64,000 nt of DNA from Branchiostoma floridae (Eukaryota; Chordata; Leptocardii; Amphioxiformes; Branchiostomatidae), in NCBI RefSeq assembly GCF_000003815.2, contig NC_049997.1, forward strand, positions 7,914,784 through 7,978,783. The letters run 5' to 3'. Position numbers and translations under genes: made by a program. Shown here one piece after another: positions 29,000 to 42,230 of the stretch. Position 1 is the first letter of the stretch; each line of letters starts with the position of its first letter. The notes under the pieces are model-generated. The model did not search any database. It worked only from the letters and a program-made list of their open reading frames with translations, and had not been told where the DNA came from.

Positions 29000-30163
29000 A
29001 TATAGGTTCGGCCTCTTCTCGCCTCTTGGTAGTGGTGAGAATTTTTGGGTTTAGCCATAGCTGATTTATCAAAACGTATAAGGAAATGTAAACGTATACA
29101 CACTACCTATAGAGCAAAAATTAAGTACAGTTTCAATTAAGTAACTGTCCCAGTTATGCCGTCCATGAACGAAAATAATCATAAATCCCCCAAACTATCA
29201 CTGTTTGAGTTTGAGTGCGACGACACATGTCCGTGATTGCTAGCGTTTAACTGCTACGATGTTATTGTGTCTCATGTTTCATGTATTCCCACGTTTTATC
29301 AACAATGTGGGAACGCAGCCACAATCTATTCTCTGTTTTGTTTCACTGCTTGGTGTTACGTTACTCCTGCCATTCTGGGTTTACCGCCAGGGGGCGCGGC
29401 AGGTGACGACACCTGTTCCTGACAAACCACGGCTATTAGTACTATAAATAAACATTCTTTGTTTACTAAGATAAGACGATGTATTTTGTAAATCAGCCAG
29501 ACGTTTGTGTAACGACCCAGTAAATATTTCTTCTACCTCGTATGTCTTGTTTTATTGTAGCTGATTGATTGTGCAAAGGCAGTTTTGATCAATATTTTGG
29601 CGTGTTCATTGATTACTTCCTGTCACTCAAATGTGAAGAAAACACTGATAAACGGACATACCAAAAACAATACCCCCTCCTGAATTAGTGGCCTCTTCCA
29701 TTGACCCAAGGACCTGGACTGTCATGACATGTCTGATTATCGACTAGTTCTACCAGCTCTGAACTGTACTTCCTTCCATTAGTCTCACCGTTACGGTCAT
29801 CATCCTGCTCTACTTCCTGCCACTCTTCATGACTGTACTTAGTCGGCTGTACTCAAGTAACTCCGAACACGCACCAAACCAAACAAACAAACAAACACGC
29901 AGACCGAAAGCAAAGATTCTGAATCTGTACTACTACTACTACGACTACTGTCAGTCAGTTTATGCAGACTATGACACTACGCAAGTACAATGATAACGTT
30001 GACTATAATACAAAAGGTGTGCAAATTGAATCTGTACACGGACTCAAAAAGGAGCCACAAATTATGTGATGATCGCCCATCGCGAATCACATGAGGCTAC
30101 TTGGCTACTCACACTTGTTTGCAAATGAGACCTCACTGTTGCATTTCCGAGGCAGTTCGACGA
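29000..30163. other. Intergenic, no supported gene
   Basis: Short AAAC (29880) and TAC (29930) tracts only. Confidence 0.3.
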
Positions 30164-30850
30164 AATTTTCTTTCTTCGCGACTAATTTATTGCTCCATGA
30201 ATGCATGATTTTAGTCATTTGCTGGGCAGAATGAAGACATGCCTTGTAATTACAGACGTCTTTTCTTGTTTTGTCTCAGAGTCAGCTCCTATTTCAGGGG
30301 AAACACTGCGTGAGTCGTGAACATTTGTGTATACAACACAATTTTCATTCTTCGCGACTTATCATTGCTCCGTGAATGCATGATTTTAGTCATTTGCTGG
30401 ACAGAATAAAGACATGATTTGGAATTACAGAAGTCTTTTCTTGTTTTGTCTCAGAGTCAGCTCCTATTTCAGGGGAAACACTGCGTGAGTCGTGAACATT
30501 TGTGTATACAACACAATTTTCATTCTTCGCGACTTATCATTGCTCCGTGAATGCATGATTTTAGTCATTTGCTGGACAGAATAAAGACATGATTTGGAAT
30601 TACAGAAGTCTTTTCTTGTTTTGTCTCAGAGTCAGCTCCTATTTCAGGGGAAACACTGCGTGAGTCGTGAACATTTGTGTATACAACACAATTTTCTCCG
30701 CGACTTATTATTGCTCTCTGAATGCATGATTATAGTCATTCGCTGCACAGAATGAAGACATGCCTTGTAATTACAGACGTCTTTTCTTGTTTTGTCTCAG
30801 AGTCAGCTCCTATTTCAGGAGAAACACTGCGTGTGTCGTGACCATTTGTA
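30164..30850 (+). repeat. Tandem repeat, 4 units of about 175 bp
   Basis: The anchor 'tctcagagtcagctcctatt' starts at 30274, 30449, 30624 and 30795, giving spacings of 175, 175 and 171. Each unit also has 'gaatgcatgatt', 'gacgtcttttcttg' (or 'gaagtc...') and 'aaacactgcgtg'. Units 2 and 3 are almost identical; 1 and 4 are diverged, as expected if the middle units amplified last. Confidence 0.95.
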
Positions 30851-31530
30851 TAACAAGGCGACAACATGTATTAAATATCTGACCCCGTCTGTCATACCAG
30901 CTGAGAGCCGGTCACCACAGTTTAAACATAGATCATCCCGAGGTAAATCCAATTATGGTTCCCCCTTTTTAGTCGTTGATTATTTTTGTAACGTTGCACA
31001 AGTAGGTCAGTCCTGCATGTACATGTGTCCCACAAAGGGCATTTGATGTCACAGGAGAAAGAAAGGGCTTAGATTGAACCCAGCAGATCAAAGACAGAAT
31101 CGGTATCTAAAGAGATGGAATTTGTTTGGCACATGTTTTGGTCAACGCTCAAATTGGATTTTTCATAAATCACCAGATTATGAATTGTTTTTCTTACTGT
31201 TACGAACACGACAGAAAAAGAGCGTTGTTTGGTAACTGACGGATCTGATAATGCACTTTTCATTTTTACCTGTATGACAATTAGAGGTATTGTGTTGTGT
31301 TTGTATGTGTTTCCACATGCGTGATTAGCAAAAATAATCAAGAACTTCGGGATGGATTGTGATGATATTTTCAATTTTGGCAAGACAAGGGTCAATGTCG
31401 ATTTGCTGCCCCTGGTAGATTTCCTTGATACTCCATCAGAAGCGGTTTAGAGACTGCATCTTTTGTCCTGGGCGTGCTAGGGTTTTGTTTAGCCTTTTGG
31501 AAGGAAGTGGATTTGGTCATCGCTAATGCT
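30851..31530. other. Intergenic, no supported gene
   Basis: Nothing recognised. Confidence 0.3.
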
Positions 31531-31731
31531 TAGGTCACATTTTCAAGCCGGGGCCCGACTGGACAGCTTTCGGGAAATCCGAAAGATATGACATAAAAGA
31601 CACCAAAATACACAAAACATGAAAAGGAGAGTCGTGGGCATGATTTGTGTTTATTTCTAGGTATAAATTTTTATTTTTTTTCGTTTCCTAAAATGGCCCA
31701 ACTTGGGCCCCGATTTGGAAATGTGACCTTA
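31531..31731. mobile_element. MITE family D
   Basis: 'taggtcacattttcaagccg' then 'gggcccgact' on the left is mirrored by 'cttgggccccgatttggaaa' then 'tgacctta' on the right. 'tta' flanks both sides, suggesting a 3-base target duplication. The interior is AT-rich. Confidence 0.75.
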
Positions 31732-32124
31732 GAAGGGGATCAACCGTTAAAACCGGTAAGAACGTGTTTGTAGGGTATCGTGATCATGAGCAGAGTTCTG
31801 TCGGCCAATGACCTGGCATTAAGAAAACAGAGCAGTTATGTGGAAACTTGTTTGGAGTGCTTCTTTTGAATAAGGCGCGGCGGAAGGTTTGTAATGACGA
31901 AGCGGCTTAGCAACCAGTACCCTGGAAAATCCGCCAAAAATAGAGCTTCTACTCAAGCCGGCATTATGGAATTGTGTTCAAACTGGTGCACTCTTAAAAC
32001 ACTTTTTAAGACGCCGTCTGGTACTAGCTTACCAATAACTAGTGATACCAATTCAACTCTGTTCAATAAGGACTATTTTCTCTTAAACTTTTAAACAACC
32101 CACACAGGCTTAAGATTACTTGGA

Positions 32125-32258
32125 GATAGATGTTCAAGTTGTGATATGTCATTCAGAGTAATAGAACCAGCTGCTGCCGCGCCGCTTGCGTGCGAAGCTG
32201 CTGTGTTATGCCTAAGTAAGGGCGGTTTTACCGGCTATATAGGTACAGATACAGAAAA
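32125..32258 (+). mobile_element. CR1-like LINE 3' tail, copy 1
   Basis: 'accagctgctgccgcgccgc', 'gcgaagctgctgtgtta', 'ggcggttttaccggctatat' and terminal 'acagatacag'. Shared with 49060-49200 and 57447-57621; all three end in short ATACAG repeats, as CR1-type LINEs do. Only the 3' end is present. Confidence 0.65.
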
Positions 32259-32837
32259 GATAATTTTCAGTTATTGACGAATTTGTATTCGAGTAAAACT
32301 GAGCTATTAACCGACTTCTAAATACTTACATGAACATTCAAGAATACCCCGTTCATGCTTCTTTACTCCTATTTTTGGAGATAAACCAGTATACCCATTC
32401 TGTTTTCATCCAAATTAGACAATCATTGAAACGTCCCTCCCCCTGAATCCATACACTACAAATTATGTCACTTTCTCTGCCCCGCCTCGGGCCGACCTCG
32501 TTCCCAGGGCTGCCACCTGTCTTACGTCTGTCGTGCCCAGCGGTTTGATGAGTTGACCTCTGACCCTGCCACCAACACTTTAGCGTGTCAGCAAACAGTT
32601 GGCGGCGGGACTATCCCTGCTTTCAGGGCAGGGGGATAGAACTGGCCTCAAACCACAGGAAATGTATTACTGAGGCAAACAATGTAGTTAATGCTATCAA
32701 ACCCGATTAGCTGTGAAATAAGAGGCGGGAATTGTTTGGGGGGGGGGGGGGGGGTGCAGTGCCATTGCTGCATCACTGTTATTTGCAAGTGCTCCTTTAA
32801 AGGATAGAGATATTGCACAAGTTATAATTACCAACCC

Positions 32838-33235
32838 TTGAAGCATTTGAAATGCAACTTCTACAAAAACGCCACTGCAGTTCCAGAGCAACCTGCTAGG
32901 GTACCCAAACATACACCACGTACTCCGTACGTTACAAGTTATCTGCCACCAAAAATCAAGACCGTAGCACATCCAGGTCAAAAGATAAAACAACAACAAC
33001 AAAGAATTTCTGCTGAAGTACCAAGGTCATTTACCAGGAGGCCCAAAATTGATCTTGACCTTCGTCTTCCTAACGCCTACACACATACCAAATATCATCG
33101 TAATCCATCCAGAGGTTCTTACGTTAGGCTGACTTGCGTTAATACAAACTTCCCGAAACACAAACAGACAGAGAGACAGACAGGCAGACAGACACACCCA
33201 AAACTATATCTTCATTTCTCATGGAGGCTTCCACA
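32838..33235 (+). repeat. Dispersed repeat copy (longest in window)
   Basis: 'gccactgcagttccagagca', 'gttatctgccacc', 'caggaggcccaaaattgatc', 'accaaatatcatcgtaatcc', 'atccagaggttctta', an (ACAG)n tract and 'catggaggcttc'. A G homopolymer of about 18 bases lies just upstream (32738-32755). Confidence 0.7.
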
Positions 33236-34751
33236 TCGTACTTGTGGTCCTGATATGCAGTTATTAGCCTTTAGAAATCGAGACAGATGCAGACTTTTTC
33301 CATGCGGTCCATAAGGCGACATCACTGTAGATGACCGTATAGACCTACATATGTCCAGTAGTAAATACTTCAACAGGCTATGCTCTAATTGTGACGATTT
33401 GCACCATTACATCAATCTAACGTTTCCTTTTGACAAGTTTTGGACACAAATATATTCTGGGCCACGTTCTCAATCCTTCCTCCAGACCTCACAGAGACTT
33501 AGCCTTGAACGAAGTATCAACGCTTCGTCCTTCAAGTTTCTTCCAGACATTTCCTTTTAAGGAAATTGGTATACTTTTCTTGGGCTAAATCTGTAAAAGC
33601 CACCCTCTCCACCAGACGATGATCACTGAGCTACTGTAAAGTGACACAAACTTGACGTGTGTGAGCCTTGATTTTATTATTGAAATACGATGCAAGATTT
33701 AAAAGTATGATTCAAATACAAAAGCACACAAAGTGTTTAATTTTTTTTTTTTAAATAAATCTATGAAATTATTTTAGTCATCAATCTAATCTTTGGTCCC
33801 TCAGCGGTCCCTCTTGTGGAAAGGGTGTGTAACATCTATTAGTAACGCCAAAAAGCAGTTGAGTAACTGATTTGTGGCATATCTTGTTACCTGGATTTCT
33901 AACCTTCATCGACGTACTGTTATACCATCGAACCGTTTTACGAGTACTGCGTGTACGTTTCGTTACGAAGCATTCCATTGGCACATAATGGCCTAATGTT
34001 AGTGTTAACTGCAGATAGAGTGAACATAAGGTAACAAGCAAAAGTCCGTAAATAGGTTAAAAGCGAGAAAGGAGTAGTAAGACCTTTACAACTGGATACG
34101 GTACAAAAACTCGCGAGAAAATGTTTACACACACCAGAAACTCGTGCAGTTACAAACGTTCGAAAAGGTTAGAGTCGCTTACTACTTAAGCAATGCGTCC
34201 TTTACTACTGGAGCATTCTATCCAGTCATGCAGCTAGTGTTAGCATGGACTTAAACGTTTATCTCCAGGTCAGGGGTTACCTAAACATTCGGTCACCTAG
34301 CGGTGTACCTTGCCTCTGAACCGTTTAACGGCTTCAGCTTTCAAATTTTGAATTACTGTATAGACCAATGAACAATGAGTATCTAATGATTAATGTACAT
34401 GCTATTATATCTTTACTGTACTTAAAGTCATCGAAATCCGTGAATGCATCTTAGATACTTAGTAATGATCTCTCTAATGGTAGCATAGTTGACTTGAAGA
34501 AAGGTAGCATGGTTGACGAAACACGCATAGGAAAGTAGTTGTCTTAGTGAGTAATGGGGGATATATTTACCTATTTAGAGCTTTAGAGCCTAGATTCCTT
34601 ACAAATACCTTCTTCAATATAGTTTAAGTCGCAAACAATCGGGATAAGCTTGTAGACGTATCTGATTCAGAATTCTCTCAACCTTAATGTTTGATCTTTT
34701 AGTCCATTAGATGCTGCAATCTTATCCATATCTTTATCATCAGAATAACAT
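33236..34751. other. Intergenic, no supported gene
   Basis: No domain-bearing ORF. The plus ORF at 33351-33560 is unremarkable. Confidence 0.3.
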
Positions 34752-34992
34752 CAGAATGACCACATGGGAAGTCCCAGTTGAAGAGGAAATCAGGAAACGA
34801 AGCATGCTTAAAGTCAAGCTACCAAGTACCGAAAACAGCTTCCGTCTCTGATTTGGAATGTCCAGATAAACGGAATGACCACATGGGAAGTCGCAGTTGA
34901 AGGGGAAATCAGGAAACGAAGCATGCTTAAAGTCAAGCTGCCAACTACCGAAATCAGCTTCCGTCTCTGGTTAGGAATGTCCAGATAAACGG
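34752..34992 (+). repeat. Tandem duplication, 2 units of 119 bp
   Basis: 'aatgaccacatgggaagtc' starts at 34755 and 34874. 'aggaaacgaagcatgcttaa' and 'aatgtccagataaacgga' repeat at the same offset. A few substitutions separate the units. Confidence 0.95.
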
Positions 34993-35224
34993 AAGCCGAG
35001 AAAAAGTAGAAAGCTCTGTTTTACTTCCCCAGGCAATACTTCAGATGGCGTCTAGGTCTGTCGTTAGCTGTCCACTTCACTACTGGGGCCCTTCTGGTCG
35101 TGACAGGTACAAGCCAGAGACACTGTGCGTGGTGCCTTTCTCATGACTATCAGGTGGTGGTGGCAGTAAACCTTGTTAGAAAAATGGTAAATCTAATGTT
35201 GTTCCATTTAGAGGTAAAATGTGG

Positions 35225-35470
35225 TGTATGGGTTGCTATCTACAATGTCTAGGGCAGGGTATTGGAAGGCAGCACCCATTTCTGTCCTTCCACGACCTTT
35301 TACTTCCCCAACCGAAGTCAGGTACCTATTTAGTAACCTGAGTGAAGTGAGGGATCCGTGTAATTGTGCCTTCCCAAAGACAAGGCTTATACTTAGCTGG
35401 CTTGGAATGCCAGGCCTAAACCGGTGACCTCTAGCTCTGACCAGTGTCCGCTGTCTGTATACACGTAGAA
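35225..35470. repeat. Dispersed repeat with 'gaagtcaggtacc' core
   Basis: 'cccaaccgaagtcaggtacc', 'gagtgaagtgaggg', 'cttcccaaagacaaggc', 'ggcctaaaccggtgacctct'. A similar order of phrases is at 47280-47580. This pattern is common in marine animal genomes. Class not known to me. Confidence 0.5.
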
Positions 35471-37103
35471 TAGTCACTCGGCCATTCCACTGTGGAAACT
35501 TCATGTTTTCCGTTTGGACAATGCACGTCTTGTATCTCTCACCCTCTGCATCTTCACGTGTCTTACGTTGTTCGCTGTAACTAATCCATTGCCCTTACTA
35601 TTTGCCAATAAGCATTGTGCAGTATTTAGCAAGTGAACACTGAGATGGAATAAGCCGTCATCAGTTTTTGCTAGACATAGCAAATCAACTGCTTGTATTG
35701 GTCATGCGACTTGCGATATTATGCGATTGATTGACAATTAGATTGAGTACTGCAAAATAGGACATTGCAAACCGAGCGTAACAGTGACAAGTCGAGAATG
35801 AATTCGTTTCTGACATAACAAGCTACCCAAATTCCGAAACTGTCAAGCTACATTCGGACCTATGTGAACAGGCTGGCCATGGTGCAATAACATAACGCAT
35901 AGACCGGACTGCGACTATTCCCCACTCCACGAAGGCGGCGAATCCACTGTAACCTCAAAAATGCCAGAGAGCAGAACGAACAACATGGTTTAAGAATTAA
36001 TATTTTTTTTTTACTTTTTGTGTGTTGCATGCATTGTTACTTTAACATGCTGCATGGTATTCCAGATTTAAACAGAAAGGTTATACAAATCCAGTCGTAG
36101 TGGCACCGAGTCATACTTGTACCTCCTATCAAGTACCTTATTATCGATTTTTCCAGTAGAGTAAACCTATGAATGTTTTCGATAAGCTACCGTACTTACA
36201 CACCGGGCTTTCAAGATGAAAGATATGGAGAGTTGTTTACACAGGCAGTGATCGACGTACTTAAGTCTTAAGACAAACAGTCCACCCTGGATTTGTTTCG
36301 AAGAAACCCAAGAAACCGCGTCAAAGTGGTAGAAACGAAAAGATAAGATCACATGAATCTTAGACGAAAAGTCACGAAGTTTTCTAGCTCAAATATCAGA
36401 AAACAGTCTTTCAAACAAGCATTGAAAGGCAACGCTTACCAATAAACCAAAACGAATTGTTGAAGAATATATAGTCTGAGTGGGAGGATTTCTGCCCTAA
36501 TACTTTCATATTCGATGACTAGAAAAAAAAACGGCAGAATTTTGCAAACTTAAGTACCATTTCTAATAAAACAACGGTATACCTAACGAAGAAACCAATC
36601 ACCAGATCCGTTTTTACAGAAATGTGGACTTTCAAATAGAAAATACACTTTGATAATGATAAACTATACCTGATCACGATAATGTCACCAGCACGTATTC
36701 TTGGATCTCTCTTGTCCAGCTCCTACAATGCTAACACACCGAGTGCCCAGACTTGCACTGGCTGTCGTGACACCGACCGCAAGATTTTCGTGGCTAAGCT
36801 CTTCAAATCTGCATACATCCCCTCAAGTGTTTACCTACGTAAAGAGATACTTTAGGACAAACAGCCAGAGGCTTTTACCATTTGCAAACCGAAATCTGTG
36901 CAGCGTCAGAGGCATGGCGATGTGCGTAATGGCAAACCATCCGGGGCGTCTCTGTTTCACACACTTCTGTAGGAAGAGAGTGGAAACATGCGCACTGGCT
37001 GGAGGGGATCAAGGGGAAGAGTGGGGGTCAATAACCCTAGTGTCTCTACCAGACTGACTACGCTGGCTATTATATGGAGACGAAAATTGCCAGGAGAGTT
37101 TTG
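35471..37103. other. Intergenic, no supported gene
   Basis: A plus-strand ORF of 118 codons at 36701-37057 has no recognised domain and no splice or homology support. Confidence 0.3.
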
Positions 37104-37345
37104 CTGATACCCGGCCCCCGTCACATGTAGCGAAAATCGATCGGACGACGATTCTGCGGAAATCGACCGAACCTCGCTTATAATGATAACTTTATTACAC
37201 AACAATTGTACAAGGTACAAAGTATGGCTTATATGTGACGGGCGGTTTTCATGTGAAAAATACGCGCAACCCCCTGTCGATTCTAAATATGGCCGATCGT
37301 CCATCGACACGCCCGAAGATCGTGGATAATGCGACAGGGGTATAA
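37104..37345. mobile_element. MITE family C, copy 2
   Basis: 'atacccggcccccgtcacat' on the left is mirrored by 'gcgacaggggtat' on the right. 'cacgcccgaagatcgtggat' is the reverse complement of the left part of copy 1 (21294). Confidence 0.7.
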
Positions 37346-37373
37346 AACAACCAGAGGAGTTGGTCGTCCTTGG

Positions 37374-37700
37374 TCACAAGAAGTGCCGATGGCTACGGAT
37401 ATTAAACGGTGATATTATTTTGAAGTACTATCCAAGAGCCCACCGCCTTAACAAATTGAATTGTTCAAAGAGGAACTAGAGAAGTGGGTCAATAATGACA
37501 AATCAAGAAATCTTTGATGGAGTATGTGATATTTTCGAAGCGTGCGTCACAAAAATTGCCAATGGTTACCGACATTAAATGGTGATATTATTTTGAAGTA
37601 CTATCAAAGAGCACAAATTGAATTGCTCATCAGAAGGAAATAGAATTGAACTGTAGGAAAAATTGGGCCAGTAATGACGGGTCTTTGAACAAAGAAGAAG
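37374..37700 (+). repeat. Tandem duplication, 2 units of about 173 bp
   Basis: 'ggtgatattattttgaagta' occurs in both units. Unit starts 'tcacaagaagtgccgatggc' (37374) and 'tcacaaaaattgccaatggt' (37547) are 173 bases apart. Divergence is moderate. Confidence 0.85.
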
Positions 37701-38455
37701 TCTGATTTTTTTTCTAGTCTTTCATAACTGTGATAATCGCTGGGCGACCGAACATCAACCAAAACTTGACTTCTCTGAAACCTGTGATGCAGAATGAAAA
37801 AGGATGATATGAATGAAAACGAAATACACAAACGTAGGAAACTTCATTCTTTATCATTGAAATTTGTTCAGTCAAATTTTGGGTCACAGCGCTATCGCAT
37901 AGGGTGCTACATGATTTGTCCAAAGGAAAGATATTGAAAGTAAGCTATTGTAAGATATCGTGTGGTGTGCCATGTTAGACAATATGCTAGATGTATATGA
38001 AGCATAAGCTGTATAGCTGTAACCGAAAACGGAGTGCTATATTTTTTTAGCAATAAAACGAACTCAAAAGATTCCTGCAACCAACTCCAGTTAACTGATA
38101 TCTTTGGCAAAGTGTTTCAAACACGGCTTAGATGGAATACAGTTACCGCACTCAGGAAAGATCTGGAAAGTCACATTAATGGAACAATATCAACAACACG
38201 GTGTAGCCCTCTCAATATTTAGCCTGATGGTTATTATCTACTTGAATGAGCTGTGTTGGCTGACGTAAACAGATACGTAATGGCCCGCAGTCACGAGTTT
38301 TAGTCCTTCTACAGCACCTGTGCAGCATCAATGAAACGAAGTTGTCCTCAAGGGCAACATGGAAGTTTTGTTCTAGATAATTCTCGATAATTCTACCTCA
38401 GCACGTACATACAAGACTTCTACAAAGGACAGGGATGACAAACCCCCAAATTTAT
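37701..38455. other. Intergenic, no supported gene
   Basis: Nothing recognised. Confidence 0.3.
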
Positions 38456-38666
38456 CAGTGCACTTGCGTCAAGCTTGCGGCATTCCGGGGTTCGTTCACT
38501 GCGTCACCATTTATTTCTCCGATTTTTTTTATAATTTAGATATTGCGTAATGAGTAAAAGTATGACTTAGAATACACAAAAATTCAGATTATTCGTTCTT
38601 TATCTCTGAAATTCGCTGAATATATTTTGAATCCCACAGTGACGCAAGCGTGACGCAATTGCAGTG
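38456..38666. mobile_element. MITE family E, copy 1
   Basis: 'cagtgcacttgcgtcaagct' then 'attccggggttc' is mirrored by 'gaatcccacagtgacgcaag' then 'gcaattgcagtg'. The arm style ('gcggcatt...ggggttc') resembles the element at 42231. Confidence 0.6.
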
Positions 38667-41312
38667 AGAGAGCACCTTAACGCTTTCACAAAGGGGGCCC
38701 GCCGGGCAGTAGGGAGGAATGATATGTGCGATATAAAATACAATAAAAACACAAAACGGACCAAAAGTAATTCAACAACAATGTCAACATACCTTGTGCA
38801 TATTTATTGGCATAAACTTTAATTAATCATTTCCACAAACAACTGAAAAATGTGACGTAGGCCTTAACTGACTTCCTAGTTTTGCCAAACCTAGATGGCC
38901 AACTTGACTTTGAACGACAGCTGTTCTCAACTCTCGCGAGAACCATGGAACGCGTGACACAGGAAATCGGCCCGGATACCTTACTTCCTCAGTCCTGCTA
39001 AATTACCTTTAATTGCTCCCAAACGTCATTACAAGCAGAAATGTTAAGTCTACTGGCAGTAAATTTGACATTTTACTATGCCCTGTATATCTTGTTTGAA
39101 TTCCATTACCTTGGTGGTTTCAGTTTACTATCGGTCATATTTTAGGATACAGTGCAGTCTATTGGCATCATTTATGCCTCTTTTAAACAGGAATGCCCAA
39201 ACTACATAGCAAAAAGGCGCAAAATATTGTTTTTTAAATAACATATTGTTGATCCAAGTCTTTTTTAGGGCGAGAGAGGGAGTCTCATATTTTTCGGGGT
39301 CAAATCATAGTAAACAGCTTAACTACGTACTTTCCAACAGCACAAAAAGTCTCTCGAATGTGTGGCCTCTGCTGCCCCCTTCATCAGGTTCACATGATCA
39401 ATCACCTTGAACACGTGACCTAATAGACACCTAAACTCGTGACCTAATAGACACGTTATGTCATCAGTTACTCAGAGTCCCAGACAAATTGCCCTCCTAT
39501 TAACGGATGCATCTACAGTAAGCATAAATGTCACACTTACTGACATTGTCCTAAAGAGTGCATAAATCTAGAATCTGATCCTGACCATGTCCTTCCTGAA
39601 ACCCTTTACGTATTAGGCTTGGTAGATTCCAGTCTGATCTAGCCTGCCAACTATGGTGATAATAAACTACTCGCGACTGTCAGAACATCAGGACTTCAAC
39701 ACGTGGTGGCAACCTGCGGGATGTAACTCACCGGGGGACGACCTTGCCAAGGTCAACTTCTCTCTTCACCTTCTGAGTTACGGCCACAGGAAGTTCATGG
39801 GAAATATTTCACTCAAATTGTGAGGAAGTACATGTGCACCTGTGCAAAGGATATACATTGATGGTCCCTCTCACTACACTATGTCGTGTAATACAGAGGA
39901 TTGGAATTCTTTTTAACGCCCCCCCCCCCCCACACACACACCCCCACACACACACAACGCATGTGCACATTCAAGACATAAGCTAGCATATCGAGACATA
40001 GAAAACGCAGCATAATCATTTTGCAATTGAGCCAACCAGCACCTTTTTAAAACCATGTGGAGCGCCACGTGTGGGAACTATATTGTAGAGTCATTAGATA
40101 TTACATGGTTATGATGAACCGAAAGCTGCAAAAGAATGCATTGCTGGCGTACTGAATTCCTATTGGTAAGAGACGCCATTTTTGTGGCAAGCCAAGACGC
40201 TCTTACCACTAATCTCCAAGCAGATCCTACGGTGCTGTAAGATAGTGTCAAAGCTGGCCAAGGAGTGTAGCCGGCTAACTTAGGAGTCAAACGGTACGGT
40301 AAGTTTGATACTATACATTACGCACCGTGGATCTGGTTGGAGATTACTTACCACCACCTTTTTGAACTACAGTAACTCACAATTGCCCTACAATTGTTTT
40401 TCTTTCCGTAACGATCCTATGTAAATCGCAGACACGAGTTCCCACGCAGAGAGACTATCAGTCTCAATTTAAAGCCCATTCCTCAATCTTAACTATTGGA
40501 CTGATGCCAGTACAGGAGCTGTCTCCTAGTGGAGATGGAACGGTCGTCGTGTCTAGTGCGTGACGAAACCAGCGATCAATCTATACTATAGAACCAAGCC
40601 TTAATCAGTTAAATCTTAAAATACATGGTAAACTGTTGGAAACGTTCTTTCTTTGTCGTCCCCGATTGAGGTTAAGCATTATGATTTTCCTGGTAGCCAG
40701 TAGTAGTGCAATAGCAATGCGGCTTGGCTATAGGGTTACTTTTTAGCCAAGCACACTGGGTCACTACTCTTCTCGATAAGTGTCTTGAGTTCTTTTACTG
40801 CTGTTTATTCCTATGTATCAGTGACATGGTTTCTTTTTTCATAGAATTTTGCCAACGCGTGGGTTGACATTGAATCATAGATAGGGAAATCCCTGTCCTT
40901 GTTTTGGATAAGGTTAGATCAAATAGATCTCATGTGGCGTGACACCGCCAGCTGCGACCTGGGAGGCATCAGTCATAAACCCAAATTCCTGATGAAAGGT
41001 AGTCGTGCTGAAATAAGACATCAGGAAACAGGCAAGAGATACGGAAATTTTCACACATGCGCTACGTCTGTTAAAAGCTTAAGACATGTTGGAAACACCA
41101 AAGATTCAAAGTCTTGTTTACTATCATTAACTTCGGCATTCTTTTCTTTACACTTGACGCGGTCATGGTTGCTGAGACTCATGACTTTAATGCGATGCAC
41201 GATATAAAATCATGATTCAAAAGACTACAAAATGTAAACAAAAGAGATTTGTTGAGTGGTCTCATAGTATTTTTTGGTCGATTAGCGGTCACAGCCCCTA
41301 GCTAGAAAAACT
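38667..41312. other. Intergenic, no supported gene
   Basis: Contains a C tract and CA-rich simple repeat at 39918-39957. Two adjacent 'cgtgacctaatagacac' phrases lie at 39413-39451. No gene seen. Confidence 0.35.
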
Positions 41313-41515
41313 AAGGGTGTGGTCACATAGGTCGTGCGATTGTCGTACGATTTTAAGGCAAAAGATTGTCAAGCAGGGCGTGACAGAACTAATCCAAAAC
41401 AGCATTTTGTGTACCAAGACAGTTGAACTTTGCAGGAGACGTATATTTTTTACCTCCCAAAATGCCCAAAGTTAGCGATCGTACGATGATCGCATGACCT
41501 ATGTGGCCGCGCCCT
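41313..41515. mobile_element. MITE family B, copy 2 (uninterrupted)
   Basis: 'ggtcacataggtcgtgcgat' on the left is mirrored by 'gatcgcatgacctatgtggc' on the right. The core 'acagcattttgtgtaccaag' matches copy 1 at 21233-21724. Confidence 0.8.
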
Positions 41516-42230
41516 AGCTTGTAGACATTCTTGCGGCGCTTTTGTAATTCTGTGTTTGTTGGCAGATATCAAAACACCCTTTTTTTCAACAAACGTTTCC
41601 TTTGCCCTTCACATTACAGATGAGGCATTTCTGGGAACGGAGCAGGTGCGTTCCAGATCACGCCAAATTAGCCCAGACATCATAATTGCACACAATGATA
41701 AAGGGTCGTAATGAGGCGGCACGTGCTTTGTAGTCACGTGGACATTTGCGTCAGCAGATTAGAAATCTGTAGAAATTCATTTAAGTATTTGTGATGACAG
41801 AATACTGTAAATCGTGATATTCCCGTGGTAGTTTATTTGTTTTTGCGGTGATCTCACTTATACAAAACCATCACACCATGCATGATGACTGTACGATGGA
41901 ATTGTTTCAACCAGGAAACGGTAAAAGTTCAACCTTCTACCCTCGCGAAAATAAATACATGTTTTTATAGTAATACAACATATGGCTGTGTGACTTGTTT
42001 TTTAAGGAACACAATAGTCACCAAATATGATCCTGTCGTTTTGTGTCGTTCTAATGAAAGTACGCTGATACGTTAAAACCACGTTGTTATTTGGCCAATA
42101 TATTATTTTTGTCCACTTTCAGGATGCAGTTCTTCCTCAAACCAGACTCACTTTATTTTTTAGCAGACCCATTTTAACCTAGCTGCCTTTCCACTACCCA
42201 GACAACCCCGTAACCTTGTCTGACGGGACT

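Noticed and set aside
30164-30850. CRISPR-like array
   Set aside because: Units are contiguous 175-bp tandem copies with no short repeat/unique spacer pattern, and the DNA is animal.
36701-37057. 118-codon ORF as a gene
   Set aside because: No domain, no splice support, and it stops before a MITE. Length is possible by chance in this composition.
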